From NCBI GenBank assembly GCA_910574455.1, contig CAJSYZ010000004.1, positions 1,674,001 to 1,738,000 on the forward strand: DNA of 64,000 bases, in the 5' to 3' direction. A program made the position numbers and the translations under genes. Source of the DNA: Trichaptum fuscoviolaceum. Taxonomy: Eukaryota > Basidiomycota > Agaricomycetes > Hymenochaetales > Trichaptaceae. Under the pieces are notes generated by a model that searched no databases, was not told the DNA's origin, and worked only from the letters and a program-made list of their open reading frames with translations. Positions 23,575 through 35,060 of this stretch are shown one piece after another (the stretch's first letter is position 1; each line of letters begins with the position of its first letter).

Positions 23575-26500
23575 TTACGCTGCATCATCACCTCTTTGTT
23601 GAAGTCGGCGCTTCTCCTTATTGTTCTCTTGAGAGTATTGATTACCAACGGCGATCCTCAGATCTGATGATAAAGGTCTGAGGGTAGGTTCGGATTTCCA
23701 ACAGCTCTTAATTAGTGTCCAATGTTCGTCATCGAAAAGTTCCGAAGGTCTGTCGGGGATGGCGTCCTCCCCCGGACGGCAGGGTTCACGAGGCCACGGG
23801 ATGTCGCCTGTAAACGCCTACAGTATGTTAGGACAATATATAGCTTTTAACGGAAATAATTGCATACCTCAAGAAAAACGCAACCAAACGCATAAACATC
23901 GCCTTCTGGAGTTGCCTTCTGTCCATTCCCCAGAAGTTCGGGAGCCTGCCATCGCCATGGTGTCTCCGTCACTGTAGTACAGCCCTCGACATCATCAGAG
24001 ACGTAGGAGAGACTAAAGTCGCATAGATATGCTTTACGCTCTCCAATGAGGACATTATACTGAGGATGGTCAAATGTAAGATTTAGTACGATTGATGACA
24101 ATGTATAGAACGCATACTGCTTTCAAGTCCCCGTGCACAATCTCTCCATCAGGATGATTATGCACTTGAAGTACTGAGCCTACAATTTGATGATTATAAA
24201 AAGAGAAGGCTTACTATACGAAAGTGCGCTTGCGACATTGTATAGCTTTGTAAATGGGTCAGCCAACGCACGAGCACAAAAACGGTATTGATAACTTACA
24301 AACCACAATCTTCTACGCGAGCTTGTATCCTTGTTCTGTCGTAAAAAATCAAGAAGATTTCCCCCACTCATCCAGGGTGAGATAAAGGCAACAGAGACGC
24401 TTCCTTGATCGTGGTCAGTCCCTATCCAAAGACCTATCAATGGAAGAATTTTCCCGTGCTTAAGTTTCGACCATGTTCTACATTCCCGAACAATTCTCTG
24501 ATGAAGAATGGATTAATCGGCTGGATATCATGTTACATAGCGAAGTAATTCACCTGATACATTCGTTCATCTGATTTAAATCTCTTCATGATTTTAACTG
24601 CTATCTATTCTGCGTATTAGTGAAGTAATATCCAGCATGTCATTCATTGCGTACCTTTGACGTTTCTTCCTTATGAACACTTTCAAAGTACTAAAATACT
24701 TCAAAACGCTTCCCGGTGTGATGAGAAAAGATAAGCTGACCTCAATAGGTTTGAGTAGTTCGATGCCGTACACATCTCCATACCCAGTCCTCTTCGGACG
24801 TTGAAATATCTTTCCTATCCGTTCATATTGATCGTGGCTTCCAAAGAGGACATTGACGCCAAATAGCTTTTGGAATGCTGGGTAATGGTAAGCTGACCGA
24901 TGGACTAATAAAACGGATGATATACATACCAAAGGAGATGATGTCCTTGTTTGCGACGAAACTAGATGCGTTCGCTTCTGGACTTTGAGGCTGCCCGGAT
25001 GACTCGGTAGATGAAGGTTTGTTAAACGCAAGGATTGCCTTTGTTAGCTCTTCCATGATATTTATCGACGAGGTTGAGCTAATGTCCGAGGATTCATCTG
25101 TGCAACAGTTTTAATTAGCACAAGCTCATGTCAGACTTTACCATTCACCTTTCTTTGTATTCTTATATTCCTCAGTAAGATCCTGTATAAGGCAACCTGT
25201 TAGCCTGACTATGAATATGCTAAGCATCGCAGACTCACAGTAACTTGCTTGCTCCAGTCTCTCACATCAGATTCAAGTCCGTAAATCGCATCTGAGTACT
25301 TTGATAATCCTTCTGATAAATGTTGATCAAGGCGAACGCGAATACTGATAGGGGTAATTAGCAGTGCTGATAGCTATTATTCTGGAAAGGGATAAACTAC
25401 GATTTTGCTTCTTCTATGACACCTTGAAGCAGTTGCGGCCTGCACTTCCGACTCAGGTTGATAGTTTTCTGCAGAGTAATTGCTAGTTCCTCGATCAAAT
25501 GTTTCGGAAGTTCGTTGTCCTTCTACACAAATGCTTAAGGAAGTATACAGTGAGTATTCGAGGAGGCTTACCGCAGATCTTTCGAGGAGGGGGACGACAA
25601 ATCGACACAGCTCCACAAGCTCTCTACTCGATAGATGGCGAATCTCTGGGACAGCGTGTCAGGGTAGGATTACCCGGATGCAAGATCACAAACATACCAC
25701 GATCTACTTTTGCACCCCTCGAGACTGACAGTTCAAGGCATGCTTCATCTTCTGGGAAGCGCTCACGATAGCAGCAATCATAGAGGGATTTAAATCGACC
25801 ACGACGCACGAACGTAGCCTGCCGATAAAAAATTAGCTACGCTATTCAGTAATTAAGCTTGGCGACTACTTACATTCAACAAAGCCCTTGCACCGTCAAT
25901 GTCATCTCGGATCACACGTACAGACGTGTCCGATGCCAAACCTATGGTGTACGAGGCCAATTCCCATAGATTTGACGGAGAGAAGAATGAACTGCTACTA
26001 AAGGTATCCATGGCCTTGATACGTCTCTCATTGCTGAAATCGGTGACAGTTAGCAGCAGCAACAGAAGACAGCTTAGTTTCTGCTTACTTTGTGAGCCGT
26101 TTCTCTAATACCTCGGAGATAGGATCCTCACTTCCTTTGACAACGTCGGGTCCAACTGGACCTAAAATACCTGACTCGCGGGTAACTCTAACAACGATTT
26201 GGACTCCTTCATTCTCGAGTTTGAGTGACTGTTGGATATGCTTAAACGTATCATTAGCGAATTATATGACCATCAGAAGGATTTAGCAACTCACTGATAG
26301 CTGGCTGTCTAAGCTGCTCTGCATAGATGAGTTCCGAATACGTTCTTATAGGACGACTTATAAAGTGCAATTTGAGCGTGCTTTGAGGATGGAACGAGGC
26401 GAATGCAGGTAGACTGAGAGGAGCGAGAGGTTCGGTAGACCAGGATACGCTGGAGGACTTATCTGTTGAAGTAGCCAGATTAGTGGGATGGGAAAGATGC

Positions 26501-26655
26501 TTCGGCGTATGAATGCCTGAATGTGGAGGCGCTTCTATTTTTCGAGTGACAATGACTATGCTAGGAAGTACTAGTACGGCGTTACTTGCTGTGTCATTCA
26601 CTGGCAGGTGGAAGCTACGAAGCTGATACGGTATGTAGAGAACGCTGATCGCCAT
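23575..26655 (-). CDS. K-family kinase K3 with DFG changed to DFS
   Basis: Same exon plan as K2. N-terminal helices include SNLWELASYTIGLASDTSVR. The kinase part has GYGDVYGIELLKPIE, AVKIMKRFKSDERMYQ, MSGGNLLDFLRQNK, VHNHPDGEIVHGDLKA, AYLCDFSLSYVSDD, TPWRWQAPELLGNGQK, GDVYAFGCVFLEV and LIKSCWKSEPTLRPL. The activation-loop DFG reads DFS. The C-terminal tail differs from K2 and stops at 23575 (RGDDAA). The open frame reaches an ATG at 26655, upstream of the exon end LRQPAIS, which corresponds to K2's GDQLS. The true start is uncertain. The catalytic Lys, HGD Asp and DF Asp remain, so activity may be altered rather than lost. The middle 1.3 kb matches K4 almost exactly. Confidence 0.75.
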
Positions 26656-26757
26656 TAGATCTCGTTGTCGTCAAGGAACTATGATCTTGTGTAGTTGTAG
26701 TGCCTATTGTAGTGATCGGAGATAGTGGGTGTACAACAGAGGCTCTTGTACGAGTAC

Positions 26758-26777
26758 GTGGGTCCATATGAATCCAA
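26758..26777. promoter_or_regulatory. Shared K/F promoter element
   Basis: The sequence is identical to 21481-21500, and it lies between the divergent K3 and F2 genes, about 175 bp upstream of the F2 ATG. Confidence 0.55.
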
Positions 26778-26952
26778 GTCAGCCCGCGGGTAACGAAAAA
26801 GTCTTATGAAGTACGTAATCATGATGCCCCTGAACTTGAGTTGCGCTGCCAGTGGTGCACTGCCACTGCTAATGAATGTCTCACGGTGCTAAGTTGTGTT
26901 CAACCTACTCTCAGCTCTGTACTCCCAGCTGCGACTATCCTTTCTCTACGGA

Positions 26953-28478
26953 ATGCAGATACGAGGTGCTGTAGATGATTCCGCCTGGAGACCGTCATGG
27001 AAAGCTCGAGTCAGAGAACCCAGAGCAATGGAGTCGTTTAGAGAGGCGACGTTGGACGGTGCCTTTGACTTATTGCCGTCGGAAACCTGGTGGAGGGACC
27101 ATTCAACCTTCCTCGAGTCGCATGGATATCGATTGCGCCCCCGGTTTAGGCCTGGATGGTCTCCTTCGTGGATGGATTCCAACCTGAGTCCATTCTTATG
27201 CGAGGATGGTCGTGAACTCCAGGTAATTCAGCTTCGAAGCCTTGCTTTTCTAAGAGTTGTTCTGATGCAACCTTAAGTCCATCAATACCATAGATGCTCT
27301 ACGGATCAGAGACGAAACCATAGTGTCCATCAAAAAAACACGAACGGAGAGTCAGGAATTGACGATTAATCTAATGCTCTCAACTTCCGAATCCTTGTCC
27401 GACCCCACGAACCACACTGTACCCGTCCTTGACCACTTCACCGATGGATCCGACCCATCCATTACCTACATCGTCCATCCGTTGCTTCGAGAATTCGACA
27501 GTCCTGATTTCTATGCTGTTTCAGAGATGCTAGACTTCATGAGGCAGACACTTGAGGTAAACGACCTACTTGTACCTCATTCAGCTTGTCGTTAATTCAT
27601 CGGTCAGGGCATTGTGTACATCCATGGGCGTGGTGTGGCACATCGGTAAGTTGGTTAGTGCTTCTCAACGACACTTCTAAACTCTGGCACCTCTAGAGAT
27701 CTCACAAACATGAACATCATGATGGATGGCTATGACCTTTTCCCGTACGGCTTCCATCCCTCGAGGAGGAATATGGTTCCAAACTGTGGAAGCTTTACCA
27801 GCCCTCGTAAACGAATAGACATCGAACCAGTCAGATATTACTTCATTGATTTCGGTATCTCATCGTACTACGAGGACCTATCTTCACCACCGGAAGCCAT
27901 CGGCGCAACTTGTCAAGACCACGATGTACCGGAGCTGTCAGAGTATCACACCTATAATCCCTTCAAAGTTGATATTTTTACCCTTGGAAATCAATACAAG
28001 AAATCATTTCTCGATGTCCGTATTTCGTTTACTCTTTTCGAAACAGTACTAACCGTCTATCGTCAGAAATTCTCCAATGTTGAGTTCATTCGACCTCTGG
28101 TCGAGGTCATGACCCAACCAGATCCAGATAATCGACCGACTGCCTCTGAGGCGTTGAATCTCTTCACGCGCATCGCGGGTCAGACAGGGGGCGTCACTGC
28201 TCTGCGGCGCCTACGACCAAGGGAAGAGACGACTGTCCCTAGATTATTCCGAGATATTTACTCCACTTACACAATCGTCGTCTATCCTTTTCGCTACTTG
28301 ATGAGTGAGTGTTTCAACTTATAGTGTGAATTTTATCCTGAGGCGTAGTTCAATAGGAAAACGTGGATTCTCTGCGGTGTTATTTCCTTTGACAATTTTT
28401 TCTCTGTTATTCTTTGATGGTCCTCGGCGTGTGATGAGACGGGCCAGTGTGCTATTCGGAGGCACTATACGCTCGTGA
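26953..28478 (+). CDS. F-family fungal protein kinase F2
   Basis: Tandem copy of F1 with the same six-exon plan. The N-terminus begins MQIRGAVDDSAWRPSW and carries WWRDHSTFLESHGYRLRPRF and RPGWSPSW. The kinase motifs are VSIKKTRTES (Lys), GRGVAHR joined to DLTNMNIMMDG, FIDFGISSYYED, FKVDIFTLGNQYKKSFLD and NRPTASEALNLF. The tail exon again encodes a hydrophobic segment and ends at the TGA at 28476-28478. Exon 1 and upstream DNA differ clearly from F1. From about 27411 onward, exons, introns and 3' flank are nearly identical. The gene looks intact. Confidence 0.85.
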
Positions 28479-29341
28479 TTGATATGCCATGCGGTTGGTC
28501 TTAGCTTTGAATTAGGAGATTATAATGTCCGAAACATGTATGTGAATGATTAGTCCTTTCCTCCCTTTTTTGATTCATATCTATCTACTGTATATACAAC
28601 ATGTCATCTATTTTCTTTTCTTTTCTTTTCTTTTTTTTGACGTTGTCAAGACTAATGTGTTTGATAATATATACTGTACAATATATAAGTAAGCGAAAGC
28701 TTCTTGAGTAGGTAAGTATGCTCTACGGGTTAGATAGGTGTCTAATATCATTTGAAACAAGAACTTCAGATTCAAGATTCACCAAATTTGCTGGACTATA
28801 GCAATTAAGTGATGAAACCAACGAAAAAGGGGTCTAATACATGTGACGCACAAATACATAGTAATTAAGCTATACTCGGTGACCGAGATTGCCACCTCTC
28901 CGCTCCGCCGAATGGTTGGATAGCATCTCGCTCCTCGGTGCTACAATATATTTTTGAAGGAGCTTCCCACATTTATTCGTCCTTGTTGTCTGTGGGGAAT
29001 GATCCAAGTTTGACAGTCCGAATCTCCATGAAGAAGGCTTTCAAGTTCCTTTTATTGTCTAGGCTTTTCTTCATGTCTGCAGTTTGTAAGTGTGTAAGCA
29101 ATAACAACGTTTGCTATGGTCAAAATTATCAGAGCCGGATGTTACGGAGTAATATCACAGAGAGTTTATCTCATTGCACTAACTAAAAAAATGAATCTGA
29201 CCTTACATACGTGCTCGAGTTTTGTATAACATGTCCCGGGCCGTCATACAGGGAGTCTCACAGATGATACCAAATGATGACTTCACCAATGTCTTGAGCT
29301 CGAGCTATGATGGCAGTATTTGAATTGGATTGCCAACAGAA
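28479..29341. other. Non-coding region downstream of F2
   Basis: It holds the F2 3' flank, the TTTTC microsatellite, and a GAGATTGCCACCTCTCCGC phrase near 28888-28906 that recurs near 51809 (GAGATTGCCACCTCCCCGC). Only short frames occur. Confidence 0.45.
28607..28637. repeat. Microsatellite, TTTTC pyrimidine repeat
   Basis: Consecutive TTTTC units followed by a T run, downstream of F2. Confidence 0.8.
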
Positions 29342-29343
29342 TA

Positions 29344-29727
29344 GCCCCACTCAAATTTGTTTCTTTTGCTCCTGTTGCTCGGTGTCCAGCCGAAAGGGTC
29401 TTTCCGCGGCACGGGGAGACCCTTAGAAACAGCAACGCAAGCGAGCTCTGTCACGATGAGGTCACGCGTTAGGGCAGGTTGCGGAGCTCAAGCGGGCATA
29501 CAACTCCGCTCGCTTATACCTTATTTTGCGTCATTTCTCCGAATTCGGATGCCATTTTGTTGTTGCGCAACAAAAAAGCATGTCGTGAGGTGTTTTTTTG
29601 TTGCTCACTGCTAAGCGAGTGTGACGGGCTCAAACAGGCAGGAGACCCTGTTCTCACTCCACCGTACCATTTCTCCGGTACCCTATGTGCCTAGAAACAA
29701 CGGAGAAGAAACAAATTTGAGTAGGGC
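29344..29727. mobile_element. MITE-like TIR element (384 bp) with TA flanks
   Basis: The ends GCCCCACTCAAATTTGTTTC (29344) and GAAACAAATTTGAGTAGGGC (to 29727) are inverted repeats of at least 22 bp with one mismatch. TA lies immediately outside both. No coding capacity. The TIR does not match the Tc1 copy at 5533. Confidence 0.75.
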
Positions 29728-29829
29728 TAATATCGGTTGCACGGTTGCCACCCCGGTGCGATTGTATCGGTAATCGAGCAAATTGAATGCAGTTGACAGT
29801 CGGTTCACACGTCATAAATATTTGCGAAC

Positions 29830-29857
29830 GCTGTGGGTGCACAGCAGAGCCCGCTAC
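29830..29857 (-). repeat. Outer hairpin repeat, left end of array
   Basis: GCTGTGGGTGCACAGC followed by AGAGCCCGCTAC is the reverse complement of the copy at 42824-42851. The flanking TTGCGAACG also matches. Confidence 0.75.
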
Positions 29858-29924
29858 CAATGTTGGGTAGTTCTATTACATTTTAGAATGTATGAATTTC
29901 TTATATATACATATGTGACAATGA

Positions 29925-30175
29925 TTATAAGTTATAAGAGTCTTTTTTATGCAAATGAAAGGAGGCCGTCCGCATCCTCGTCCGGCGCGCTCGCTTTGCT
30001 CGCGCCCCCGTTCTCGGACACCGAGTCGCACAGAGACCATACATTGTGAATGATATAAGTAACTTGTAAGTACCAATTTAGTGATTATAATTTATACAAG
30101 ATATTTTATGTGAAAAGGAAGCTGTGCGGCATCCTTGTCCGCCGCGCTCGCTTCGCTCGCGCAACCCGGACACGG
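29925..30175. repeat. Two diverged tandem copies of a GC-rich block
   Basis: ATCCTCGTCCGGCGCGCTCG near 29969 recurs as ATCCTTGTCCGCCGCGCTCG near 30130, each followed by a CTCGCG run. The surrounding CTTGTAAGT and ATTATAA phrases also repeat, with a period of about 160 bp. Confidence 0.65.
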
Positions 30176-30387
30176 AGACTGTGCTATTTGAGCACAATTG
30201 GACTTAAGTAAACTTAATTAACTTAATACATCCATTGTAAGCAATTTAAGTAACTTGTAAGTGAACCTAAGTTCGGCACTTTGTATTTACCGAAAGGCCG
30301 GCCTAGACTAAAGGCACATGATATTCACGTGATAAATAAGGTTTTGACTGAAAAAAGTGACAATCAGTACGCCTTTAGAACCCGCTA

Positions 30388-30447
30388 GGGGTAGCGGGAA
30401 CAAGCAGTTAGTGGCTGTGAGTTAACTCACAGCAGAGCCCGCTACCC
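30388..30447 (-). repeat. Nested hairpin repeat copy
   Basis: The perfect 20-bp palindrome GCTGTGAGTTAACTCACAGC occupies 30414-30433. The outer arms GGTAGCGGG and CCCGCTACC close a larger stem. It forms the 3' end of the minus-strand TFIIB unit. Confidence 0.8.
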
Positions 30448-30542
30448 AGAGATTGGTAGGAAGTGAGTGTTACGGAAGGAAAAAGAAAGAAAGAAAAAAC
30501 ATCTATATTTCAGAAACATACAGAAGTCTAAAGTTACTATCA

Positions 30543-31440
30543 TTAAGTTTGTTCTGTAGTCTGCAACAACCTCTTGCTCTCAGAATACTTTACATACCTC
30601 TCCTTGTAGCCAAAATATATCTGATGCATCAACTTGATGGTACTCTCGCTGACACCCACCACTTGACTGATCTCCTTTGCGGACTTCAGCTGCTCGAGAA
30701 GGCGGCATGAAAAGTAGACGGCGGAGCTACAACCATCACCAATGTTCACATCACCACAGATGACACGGAGATTGGGAGGTAGACGGAAGTGGTTGCAGTA
30801 GCGGACCAACGGGCTTCGGCGCCTGTGGCTAGCGACGGGTGGGCAGCTGAGATTTTTATCATACGCTTCCGTACTGGGTCAAAAGGACACATGAGTGCCT
30901 TATAGCACTCCCTGAGTGTCTTCTTTGAGACGTTGGAGATCTCGTGGAACGTCCGAGAGACAAGCACCTGACGACATGCAATGAAGATGCATACCGTGAT
31001 GACTGCGTCAAGATCCTTCTCCCTCCGTGGCTTTTCTTCGTCCGAACGCTTGTACAGCTTTTTGGCAATGTCGCTGGTCGTCTTCGGGAGCGAGAACTGA
31101 TCACACCAGCTCAAGATATCACGGAAGGCCTGCGTTAAGTTTCGCTCTGAGCGCGACGCGGCTTGTCCGCGAGAAACGGCATCCTGTAGCTTGTGGGCAA
31201 AGCCCGACCCACCATCGCGGAAGCTGATGGCAGTGTTGAGTTGTGCAATTCCATCGAAGAGAGGGTCTATTGCAGCACTGACACGCGACGGAACATCTCC
31301 TTCGTCATTTGTGAATGTCTAATGAAGGCTGAGAGTCTTCATTCGTTGAGAAAAGGTAACCATATTTCACTTACATGCCATTCACTGCGAGTATCTACAA
31401 TCCTGTTGCCCAAGGCCAATCACATCCTCCATAGTCAAGG
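30543..31440 (-). pseudogene. Copied fragment of transcription initiation factor TFIIB
   Basis: Read on the minus strand, pieces match TFIIB in order: IVDTRS (zinc-ribbon/B-finger end), DPLFDGIAQLNTAISFRDGG, RNLTQAFRDILSWCDQFSLP, KTTSDIAKKLYKRSDEEKPR, VITVCIFIACRQVLVSRTFH, ISNVSKKTLRECYKAL, then RYCNHFRLPPNLRVICGDVN and LLEQLKSAKEISQVVGVSES. That covers both cyclin repeats. Frameshifts and small losses (for example near GDVNIGDGC) break the frame, and a splice-like junction remains near 31380, so the copy is DNA-derived. It is not a working general transcription factor gene. It lies inside the hairpin-bounded array. Confidence 0.85.
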
Positions 31441-31462
31441 TCACCGCCGCTGAACTCGTCGT

Positions 31463-31860
31463 TTGGGTGCAAATGTTCGCACAATTGTCGGAGATGATAT
31501 CGAACCGCTTGCCGTTCTGTTCAAGGGCGGCGCGTCGACAGCAGGGTTGCCAATATGTGAGTCTGACTTCGAGAAAGAAAAGAAAAAGAAGAAAGAGGAC
31601 ACACATTACTCGTTGGCGACGACGGCGAGGACTGAAGCTGCGCAGTCTCGGGAACACCCGAGACAGCACTTTACATAAGTTACGTATCTTTGTCATTGTC
31701 ATGTGAGCAAAAAAGACTTATATATCGAAATCTGCCCATATATATCCAAGGACCCCCCAAATAAGGCAGAAAAACGTGACCTTTTGACTTTTGGCAGGCG
31801 CGGCGGACAGTTGCATACCCTAAGAATACCCAGCTACCCAAGGGGTAGCGGGAATGTCAT
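31463..31860 (-). repeat. 5' leader repeat of the TFIIB unit (minus strand)
   Basis: Reverse-strand sequence with GTCCTCGCCGTCGTCGCCAACG, a TCTTTCTTC tract and GTCAGACTCACATATTGGCA matches leaders at 33016, 34688 and 36590 on the plus strand. It ends at the GGGTAGCGGGAA phrase near 31834-31851. Confidence 0.65.
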
Positions 31861-32182
31861 CGTTCACCCACTGGCAATAGTCGTCTATGCATGGAGTAAT
31901 CCTTGGCGCTAACAGCTGATGTGGACAACCCAGTTGCACGTAAGACTAGGATTGAAGTTCTGTCAGTACGCTCGAAATAAAGTCCCTATAAGTGAGACAA
32001 GCTTGCCTCTTGGCTGATCCGAAATCTATAACACGCAGAGCTGGCCCTCTATACTATTACGCGCTTTCTTATTGTTCCGAACCTGTGAAGAGCCTGAAAT
32101 GTATCTCAGAACGCTGAGCCTATCCTGCGCCAGACCCTCCCTAACGGGAGGAAAAGGGTCCCCCTCAACTTTACAATGACCC

Positions 32183-32984
32183 TGAGGCCTCGGCCTCTTC
32201 CGAACCGTGGGAGGGTTTGGGTAGGAGACTGACGAAGGCACGCCTTTTTGCTTTAGTTAGAGAAACAAAATTTCTTAGTCTCGTAACCAGACCAGGCTAC
32301 TTATATGGGTCGCTTTGCTCTGAAGGCGTAGCCGGTCTGGTTTCCAAGGTTTTGATTTAAAGAAACTTGCAGGGAGTTTGAATTATAATACAAATATAGT
32401 AGCAGACCCAGTTGTTGCAATGACTAAGATGCAATTAAAAATAATGGAGCTTGCCACCGCCGACTCGGAATGACGCAGGTGTACCTGACGCACGCCACCT
32501 GGCCGCAAGTGTGCATACATGTAAAGGCTTCGTATACACAAGTCACTTTGGAATAAATATGATGGACTACTCAATGAAATTAATGCTTATAGCTTAACAA
32601 TACAACATAATGTAGCAAAAGCCTTTAGAAGCATTAGTTGAGCATAGCCAACTACTAGTTGCTGTAGGCTATGTAGCTGTCTGCGGCCGCGACAACTTGG
32701 ATTGAAGTTAGTTTTTAAATTACATTTACATAACGACATCAGACTCTATTTTTGGAATACAAGGGGAACCTATGAAATCACTACTACATTTGGATTAATT
32801 TCAAACTCCCTGCAAGTTTCTTGTAACCGAAAACCTTGGAAACCAGGCCAGCTACGCTGTGCTTGCTCCGCAAGCCGTATAAAGAAAGTAGCTTGGCCTG
32901 CCAGTGGTCACGAGGCTAAAAATTTCTCAGCCTGGTCCAGTCCTACCCAGACACTCCCACGACTCGGAAGAGGCCGAGGCCTCA
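32183..32984. mobile_element. Foldback element with about 190-bp inverted arms
   Basis: The left arm (32183-32382) begins TGAGGCCTCGGCCTCTTCCG. The right arm (about 32800-32984) ends with its complement, CGGAAGAGGCCGAGGCCTCA. The inner ends AGAAACTTGCAGGGAGTTTG and CAAACTCCCTGCAAGTTTCT also pair. The loop of about 417 bp has no gene. A related arm sits at 1-44 plus 1212-1245. Confidence 0.75.
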
Positions 32985-33015
32985 CTGTTCCCGCTACACC
33001 CTAGCGGGTTCTAAT

Positions 33016-33390
33016 TCCCGCTACCCCTTGGGTAGCTGGGTATTCTTAGGGTATGCAACTGTCCGCCGCGCCCGCCAAAAGTCAAAAGGTCACGTGCCAC
33101 CTTCCTGTAAAGGGAATTCCTTCCTATTAAGGATGGCATTCCATTCGAAGGTTCTGATGCCAGTGGGCAGAATTACTACTAGCGATGACGCAATCTGAGA
33201 CATTGCGCCACGCGCAGCTTGTCTGTCCTCGCCATCGTCGCCAACGCTTAATGTGCGTCTTCTTCCTTGTCTTTCTTGTCTTTTCCTCAAAGTCGGGCTC
33301 ACACATTGGCATTCCTAATGGCGACGCGCCCTCATTGAACGGACCGGCGAACGGTTCGACATCATTCCCGGTGCTTGTGCAAAATAGCAC
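33016..33390 (+). repeat. Leader repeat of array unit b
   Basis: Starts at the CTTGGGTAGCTGGGTATTC phrase, contains GGTCACGTG near 33088, and continues with GAGACATTGCGCC, CTCGCCATCGTCGCCAACGC and CACATTGGCATTCCTAATGG. The 34688 copy is very similar. Confidence 0.7.
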
Positions 33391-33394
33391 AAGT

Positions 33395-33770
33395 TAATCG
33401 TCTTAAAGAGCGAGTCCGAGTGTATTTCACAACGCCGAGACGCGAATATCAAGTGAGCAGTTTCGAGAACAGAGATATTTGTTGGATAATTTGCAGTGTC
33501 GGGCGAGGGAGAAGAAACAAGCAGGTCGATGAGATCTGGCCACTGCTGGGAGGAATCATACTTTGCGACAATGGACACGGCCTGTGCAACCTGCGCTCGT
33601 AATGTCTTGTCCGCTGGACTCGAAAGTGCGATCATTGCAGGGACCAGCTGACACTCCAGTTGCATCTTCTACGCCTTAGTCAAAGGCAAGTCTTCATCCT
33701 CCCATTGCCGTTTGATTGTTCTTGAGTTAGACACTGGCTGCAAGTTGCACCGAATGGTCTTGGGAGCCAT
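33395..33770 (-). pseudogene. Inverted CSE1 (exportin-2) fragment
   Basis: On the minus strand this reads NTIKRRW-like sequence, then QLVPAMIALSSPADKTLRAQ, VSIVAKYDSSQQWPDLIDLL, DTANYPTNISVLETAHLIFA. This is the N-terminal HEAT-repeat part of the importin-alpha exporter CSE1. A stop interrupts it near 33668. It is opposite in orientation to the leader of its unit. Confidence 0.8.
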
Positions 33771-33869
33771 CGACTATGTACGTGGCCCGGGCTTTGAGTG
33801 GGCACGCCGCGTTCTCCCTGGCCATATTGCAGATCGCTTAATTGGAACTCAGTGCGAGGAACAAAGGCG

Positions 33870-34475
33870 GGTCATTGGCGGCGGGGCTGGGAATGATGGT
33901 GTCTTTGCGAATCTCACTGCGAAACCGAGTCTCCCCAGGCCCGTAGTGGAAGGTGTGCCTATTTTACTGCATTAACATATTGCTTCTTTACTTTGTATTC
34001 CAACGGGACTGTTTCGGCTACTTTTGCTTTCCATATTCAATAGAAGACGGTTTCCGTGTTGTACCGGAGGAGATACAGAAGGATGCACCACCATAGTACG
34101 CCGCTGCTCAGGCGGATGCTGTTCCGCCGCACTTGGAGACTTCAGTCCATGCGCCTCCGTCCTTATCTCCGGGAATGATGCTTCCAGGCGAGCTCTCGAT
34201 TGATAGTCTCGCAACGGGCAAACTCTTCTTATATGCTTGGAACATGCTCGTTTCTATTTCCTTCCAATTTGTGGGCTTTCTCCTTACCTCCTGCATATCA
34301 CACATGCGGCGAAGCTGGGTGCTCGTGCTGGTTTAGGCTTGACACTGGTGCAATATGGGTTTGCGCTGAGGACGGGCAAGGATGACAAAGGCATGGGTAC
34401 GATTGGTGAAGAGAGCATGTGGCGGCTGGGGAAAACAGGACACTGTACCTTCACCAACACCGGCATTTGATACAG
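33870..34475 (+). pseudogene. DUF2370/Ndfip-like membrane protein fragment, copy 1
   Basis: Plus-strand pieces with shifts: NDGVFANLTAKPS, PSYTAAQADAVPP-like sequence, HAPPSLSPGMMLPGELSIDS, AWNMLVSISFQFVGFLLT and HAAKLGARAGLGLTLVQYGF. This is the hydrophobic core of the Bsd2/Ndfip family (ubiquitin-ligase adaptors of Golgi/endosome membranes). Frameshifts separate the pieces. A second copy is at 39100-39580. Confidence 0.75.
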
Positions 34476-34635
34476 ATGCGGCTGCTGAAAGTTGGGCAGC
34501 TACTCACAATGGGACTGTAACCGTGGCAGATGCTTCTGCAGCAGCAAGAGTATAGTGTATAATACTTCTGTACTGTATGTGTGCTTAAAAATATAATGTT
34601 TTTCTTCCTCTCACTCTTGCTTCAACTGCATTCCC

Positions 34636-34694
34636 GGGTAGCGGGCTTTGCTGTGAGTTAGCTCACAGCCACTAACTGCTTGTTCCCGCTACCC
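34636..34694 (+). repeat. Nested hairpin repeat copy
   Basis: The outer arms GGGTAGCGGG and CCCGCTACCC surround GCTGTGAGTTAGCTCACAGC, one base different from the palindrome at 30414. Confidence 0.8.
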
Positions 34695-35060
34695 CTTGGG
34701 TAGCTGGGTATTCTTAGGGTATGCAACTGTCCGCCGCGCCCGCCAAAAGTCAAAAGGTCACGTGAAATTGCCTGTAAAGGGAATTCCTTCCTCTTAAGGA
34801 AGGCGTTCCATTCGAAGGTTCTGATGCACGCGACAAGTAATAAAAAGCAATGACGTCATCTGAGACATTGCGCCGCGCGCTCCGTCCTCGCCATCGTCGC
34901 CAACGCTTAGTGTGTGTTCTCTTTCTTGTTCTTCTTGTTGGACTCACCTATTGGCACTCCTAATGGCTGCGCGTCCTCTCTGACGGAACGGCAAACGATT
35001 CGACTTTACCCACGGCGCCTGTGCAAAGCGACACTCCCCCAGTACTGACCTCTTTGAAGA
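34695..35060 (+). repeat. Leader repeat of array unit c
   Basis: Repeats the 33016 leader: TGGGTAGCTGGGTATTC at its start, AAAGGTCACGTG near 34755, GAGACATTGCGCC near 34861, CTCGCCATCGTCGCC, and CCTATTGGCACTCCTAATGG near 34948. Confidence 0.7.

Noticed and set aside
28885..28925. MITE end shared with 51800-51840 (GAGATTGCCACCTC)
   Set aside because: Only one short shared stretch, no inverted partner or target duplication; kept as a repeat note only.
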